7,701 nt of DNA from Prosthecobacter debontii (lineage in GTDB: Bacteria > Verrucomicrobiota > Verrucomicrobiia > Verrucomicrobiales > Akkermansiaceae), in contig CAMCXJ010000102.1 of assembly GCA_945883455.1 (NCBI GenBank), positions 1 to 7,701 of the forward strand, written 5' to 3'. Below the pieces are notes generated by a model that saw nothing but the letters and a program-made list of their open reading frames with translations, made no database searches and was not told where the DNA came from. Of this stretch, positions 5,117-7,701 are shown in pieces (the stretch's first letter is position 1; every line of letters starts with the position of its first letter). The position numbers and the translations under genes are program-made.

Positions 5117-7207
5117 ATGCCCCCATACCACAACCGCGAACTCTCCTGGCTCGAATTCAACCAACGCGTCCTCGCCCAGGCCTTCCGCGATGACCTGCCG
5201 CTGCTGGAGCGCGTGAAGTTCCTGGCCATCTCCGCCAGCAACCTCGACGAGTTCTTCCAAGTCCGCGTCGGCTCCCTGATGTTGCTGCGCCGCAGCGGGC
5301 GTAAAACCCGGGACAACTCCGGCTTCACCCCCGCGCGCAACCTCACCGCCATCCGCGAGCGTGTGCTGAAAATGAACGCGGACCAATACGACCTCCTCAA
5401 CAACACCCTGCTCCCCGCCCTCGCGGGAAAAGGCATCGTCCTCCTCGCCGCCGCGCAACTCACCGATTCCCAGCGCGCCCAGACCGCCATCGCTTTCGAC
5501 GACAACATCTCGCCGCTCCTCACACCCCTCGCCGTCGATCCCGATTCCCCCCCCCCAATCGTCCCCGCGCTCCAGATCGTCCTCGCCTGCACCCTCCATG
5601 ATCCGGGCGACCAAACTTCGCGCCACGTGCTCATCCCCATCCCGGAAAACCTGCCCCGCCGCATCGCCATCCCCACCGATGACGAAACGACCGCCTTCAT
5701 CCTCATTGAGGATCTCATCGCCACCCACGCCGATCGCCTTTTCCCCGGTGAGAACATCACCGCCACCACCGCCTTCCGCGTCACCCGCAACGGCGACATC
5801 GCCGTACAAGAAGAGGACGCCACTGACCTCGCCGACGAGATGGAAGACGTCCTGACCGCCCGCCGTTTTGCCGATACCGTCCGCCTCGAAATCCGCGCCG
5901 ACGCCCCGCGCGACCTCTCCTCACTCATCCAGAAGGTCACCGCCTCCTCCCCGCAGGAAATCTACCGCCACGCCGGCCCACTCGGCCTTTCCTCCTTCAT
6001 GGAGCTCGCCTTTCTCCCGGATCACGACCACCTCCGCGATGAGGATTGGCCCGCGCAGAACTCGCCCTCGATCGCTCCCGGTGCCTCCATGTTCCAGACC
6101 ATCGCCGCCGGCGACGTGCTGCTCTTCCACCCCTACGAATCCTTCGATCCCGTCATCCGCCTCATCGAGGAAGCCGCCGTCGATCCCGATGTGATCGCCA
6201 TCAAGCAGATCCTCTACCGCACCGCCCGCCAGTCACGCATCATCGACGCCCTGATCCGCGCGGCGGAAAACGGCAAGCACGTCACCGCACTCGTCGAGCT
6301 CAAGGCCCGCTTCGATGAGGCGCGCAACCTGAACCGCGCCGACGAGCTCCAGCGCGCCGGCGCCCAGATCGTCTATGGCGTGAAAAACCTCAAGACTCAC
6401 GCCAAGATCTGCCTCGTCCTCCGCCGCGAGTCCGGCCGCATCCGCCGCTACGTCCACCTCGGCACCGGCAACTACAACGAGACCACCTCCCGCCTCTATA
6501 CCGATCTCTCCTACCTCACCTGCAAGTCCGAGTCCGGAAACGACGCCTCCCTCCTTTTCAACGCCGTCACCGGCCGCTCGAAGCTCCTCCGCTTTCAGCG
6601 CCTCATCCCCGCCCCCTCCGCGATGAAACCCCGCCTGCTCGACCTCATCGCCGGCGAGGCGGAGCGCGCGAAACAAGGACTGCCCGCCCGCATCATCGCG
6701 AAAACCAACTCGCTCCAAGATCCCGACATCATCGCCGCCCTCTATGCCGCTTCCCAAGCCGGCGTCGAGATCAAGCTCAACGTCCGCGGCATCTGCTGCC
6801 TCATTCCCGGTGAGAAATTTTCCAAGAATATCGAGGTCATCTCCGTCATCGACCGCTACCTCGAGCACGCCCGCCTCCTCTACTTCCACCAAGGCGGCGA
6901 CCCCTTGGTCTTCATCGCCTCCGCTGACTGGATGACGAGAAATCTCGAAAAACGCGTCGAGCTGATGATCCCCATCGAGGAAAAAACCATCAAACGCCGC
7001 CTCGTGAAAATCCTGGAAACCTATTTCAACGACAACCGCAACGCCTGGCGCATCCTCCGCGACGGCAGCTCCACTCCGGTCGTTCCCGCCAAAAGCGAAA
7101 AGCCCTTCCGCGCCCAGCAGGAATTCTACGAGCAATCCCGCCGCGCGGCCAAAGCCCGCGAGCATGAGCGCTCCATGACCTTCGAACCCCACGTCCCGCA
7201 GGATTGA
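5117..7207 (+). CDS. ppk1: Polyphosphate kinase 1
   Basis: PPK1 polymerises the terminal phosphate of ATP into long-chain polyphosphate, usually at the membrane periphery. The 696-residue product has full family length. The N domain opens with NRELSWLEFNQRVL (6-19) and SNLDEFFQVRVG (41-52). The two phospholipase-D-like C domains carry LKARFDE (395-401, phosphate-binding Arg398), KTHAK (426-430, with His428 as the expected autophosphorylated histidine), HLGTGNYN (447-454) and YFHQGGDPLVFIASADWM (589-606, second conserved His591). All catalytic landmarks are intact. The last 40 residues are a variable basic tail. The ATG is set by the conserved NRELSW N-terminus; no Shine-Dalgarno is present. 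It follows the toxin gene by 27 nt and shares strand with the Ppx-like gene. A run of ten C lies within codons 144-147. Confidence 0.97.
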   Translation: MPPYHNRELSWLEFNQRVLAQAFRDDLPLLERVKFLAISASNLDEFFQVRVGSLMLLRRSGRKTRDNSGFTPARNLTAIRERVLKMNADQYDLLNNTLLPALAGKGIVLLAAAQLTDSQRAQTAIAFDDNISPLLTPLAVDPDSPPPIVPALQIVLACTLHDPGDQTSRHVLIPIPENLPRRIAIPTDDETTAFILIEDLIATHADRLFPGENITATTAFRVTRNGDIAVQEEDATDLADEMEDVLTARRFADTVRLEIRADAPRDLSSLIQKVTASSPQEIYRHAGPLGLSSFMELAFLPDHDHLRDEDWPAQNSPSIAPGASMFQTIAAGDVLLFHPYESFDPVIRLIEEAAVDPDVIAIKQILYRTARQSRIIDALIRAAENGKHVTALVELKARFDEARNLNRADELQRAGAQIVYGVKNLKTHAKICLVLRRESGRIRRYVHLGTGNYNETTSRLYTDLSYLTCKSESGNDASLLFNAVTGRSKLLRFQRLIPAPSAMKPRLLDLIAGEAERAKQGLPARIIAKTNSLQDPDIIAALYAASQAGVEIKLNVRGICCLIPGEKFSKNIEVISVIDRYLEHARLLYFHQGGDPLVFIASADWMTRNLEKRVELMIPIEEKTIKRRLVKILETYFNDNRNAWRILRDGSSTPVVPAKSEKPFRAQQEFYEQSRRAAKAREHERSMTFEPHVPQD
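5547..5556 (+). repeat. C10 homopolymer inside ppk1
   Basis: Ten consecutive C occur in the codons for Ser144-Pro-Pro-Pro147, where PPK1 relatives usually have an HPFPF-like stretch. Slippage by one base would frameshift the enzyme before both catalytic domains. The reading frame is intact here. Confidence 0.9.
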
Positions 7208-7210
7208 CCG

Positions 7211-7296
7211 TAAGGAGAAGGGGTTTGCGACCCCTTGCCCCCAACCCTAGCCATTTCCCCATCCTTCGCAAAGGGGTTGCAAACCCCTTCTCCTTA
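7211..7296. repeat. Second large palindromic element, just after ppk1
   Basis: Arms 7211-7236 and 7271-7296 are complementary over 26 positions with a single exception (7229/7278), which is a G-U pair in RNA. The loop is 34 nt. Each arm is itself palindromic: AAGGGGT/ACCCCTT (7218-7224/7230-7236) and AAGGGGTT/AACCCCTT (7271-7278/7282-7289). The design, an inverted pair of small palindromes placed right after a stop codon (3 nt gap here), matches the element at 128-231 although the sequence differs. It could end or stabilise the ppk1 transcript; only a short T-rich stretch follows, so it is not a classic intrinsic terminator. Confidence 0.85.
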
Positions 7297-7507
7297 TTTC
7301 CCGCCTCACTCCTTCTTCCATGCGGAGTTCAACGCTCCCAATCCGCACGTCAGCATCTATCTCCATCGGATCGAAAAAAGTTATGTAAGTCGTAATGATA
7401 GTAGCACCGTAACCAGAACCAGTCCCATGGAGCAACGTGGGGGTGACAACGCACCTTGCCTGTGCTTTCTTGATCTACTCGCAAATCCCCACCGGATACA
7501 CACAGCC
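7297..7507. other. Intergenic region without recognised gene
   Basis: I see no convincing ORF, tRNA or ribosomal RNA here. It is more A/T-rich in its middle (about 7370-7400). A weak promoter-like pair, TTGATC near 7471 and GATACA near 7496, has a long 19-bp spacing and would place transcription start close to the ATG at 7508; I do not call it a promoter. Confidence 0.4.
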
Positions 7508-7701
7508 ATGTCCCGCTCTCCCGCCTCCTTGCGCATTTTCGCCGCGTCCTGCCTCACTGTGATGATCGGCGCTTTGTTGTGGCTTGGCTTTCGCGACCCA
7601 GCCCCCTCTCTCACCATCTCCCAAGCTCCCGCTGCGGTGGCATCACCCGCTCCTACCACCACTCCGGAAACCGTCAGCTTCAACGCCCACATCCGCCCCA
7701 T
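7508..7701 (+). CDS. N-terminus of a probable PSCyt1 (planctomycete-type cytochrome c) membrane or exported protein, partial
   Basis: The gene starts with ATG at 7508 and runs off the right edge after 64 codons. Residues 1-9 carry two Arg, followed by a hydrophobic stretch LRIFAASCLTVMIGALLWLG (8-27) that would act as a signal peptide or anchor. An Ala/Pro/Thr-rich linker follows (31-55), then VSFNAHIRP (56-64). This matches the start of PSCyt1 domains ('vdFnrdIrPIL...C..CHG'), found in large DUF1549/DUF1553 proteins abundant in Planctomycetes and Verrucomicrobia. The haem-binding CxxCH would lie just beyond the window, so the call depends on a nine-residue motif plus topology. No Shine-Dalgarno is visible. 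An ORF on the opposite strand over the same bases is a shadow. Confidence 0.65.
   Translation, partial: MSRSPASLRIFAASCLTVMIGALLWLGFRDPAPSLTISQAPAAVASPAPTTTPETVSFNAHIRP

Noticed and set aside
5093..5940. Overlapping minus-strand ORFs (5093-5809 and 5107-5940) opposite the ppk1 5' half
   Set aside because: Both are compositionally biased shadows of ppk1 and have no recognisable motifs.
6233..7192. Minus-strand ORF (319 codons) opposite the ppk1 3' half
   Set aside because: Gly/Asp/Glu/Ala repeats without domain features; it mirrors the conserved ppk1 catalytic domains.
7373..7480. Possible small RNA or tRNA in the AT-richer intergenic stretch
   Set aside because: No cloverleaf, T-loop consensus or strong terminator hairpin with a T-run could be found.
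7381..7701. Minus-strand ORF at the right edge
   Set aside because: The plus strand here encodes a leader, linker and PSCyt1-type motif in order, which is a better explanation.

Overview
The window looks like a piece of a GC-rich verrucomicrobial (PVC-group) chromosome. The strongest taxonomic hint is the partial gene at the right edge: its leader, Ala/Pro/Thr-rich linker and VSFNAHIRP motif match the start of the planctomycete/verrucomicrobial PSCyt1 cytochrome proteins. Yeast-type LeuA, class III-like PPK2 and mostly absent Shine-Dalgarno sequences fit but do not prove this. 

Layout, left to right. (1) The last 39 codons of what is probably an RND-efflux periplasmic adaptor (+). (2) A 104-bp nested palindromic element between two convergent genes; it also supplies the stop codon of leuA. 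(3) leuA (-), 2-isopropylmalate synthase, preceded on the same strand by a previously unannotated 21-codon ORF with a good Shine-Dalgarno sequence that ends Leu-Arg-Leu-Leu-Leu-stop just upstream of leuA. It is a candidate leucine leader peptide (attenuator), followed by a small hairpin ending 2 nt before the leuA ATG. (4) ppk2 (-), a polyphosphate:nucleotide phosphotransferase, 35 nt upstream of the leader ORF. (5) A 94-bp divergent promoter region with a plausible ppk2 promoter whose spacer holds a perfect 12-bp palindrome. (6) A Ppx/GppA-like gene (+) with a C-terminal HD domain but unusual residues in both phosphate-binding loops. (7) A compact type II toxin-antitoxin pair (+), 4-nt overlap, with its own promoter. 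(8) ppk1 (+), polyphosphate kinase, preceded by three AT-rich heptamers and carrying a C10 homopolymer. (9) A second large palindromic element (26-bp arms) just after the ppk1 stop. (10) About 210 bp with no recognised gene, then the truncated PSCyt1-type gene. 

Biologically, the core is a polyphosphate locus: PPK1 makes polyphosphate from ATP, PPK2 spends it on nucleotides, and the Ppx-like protein would hydrolyse or sense it. A toxin-antitoxin cassette with different codon use sits between ppx and ppk1, which probably once were adjacent. leuA is unrelated in pathway and appears to have its own leucine-responsive leader. The points most worth testing are the leuA leader, the altered Ppx active site, the ppk2 operator candidate and the two architecturally matched palindromic elements. 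All calls come from reading the sequence; no database search was run.
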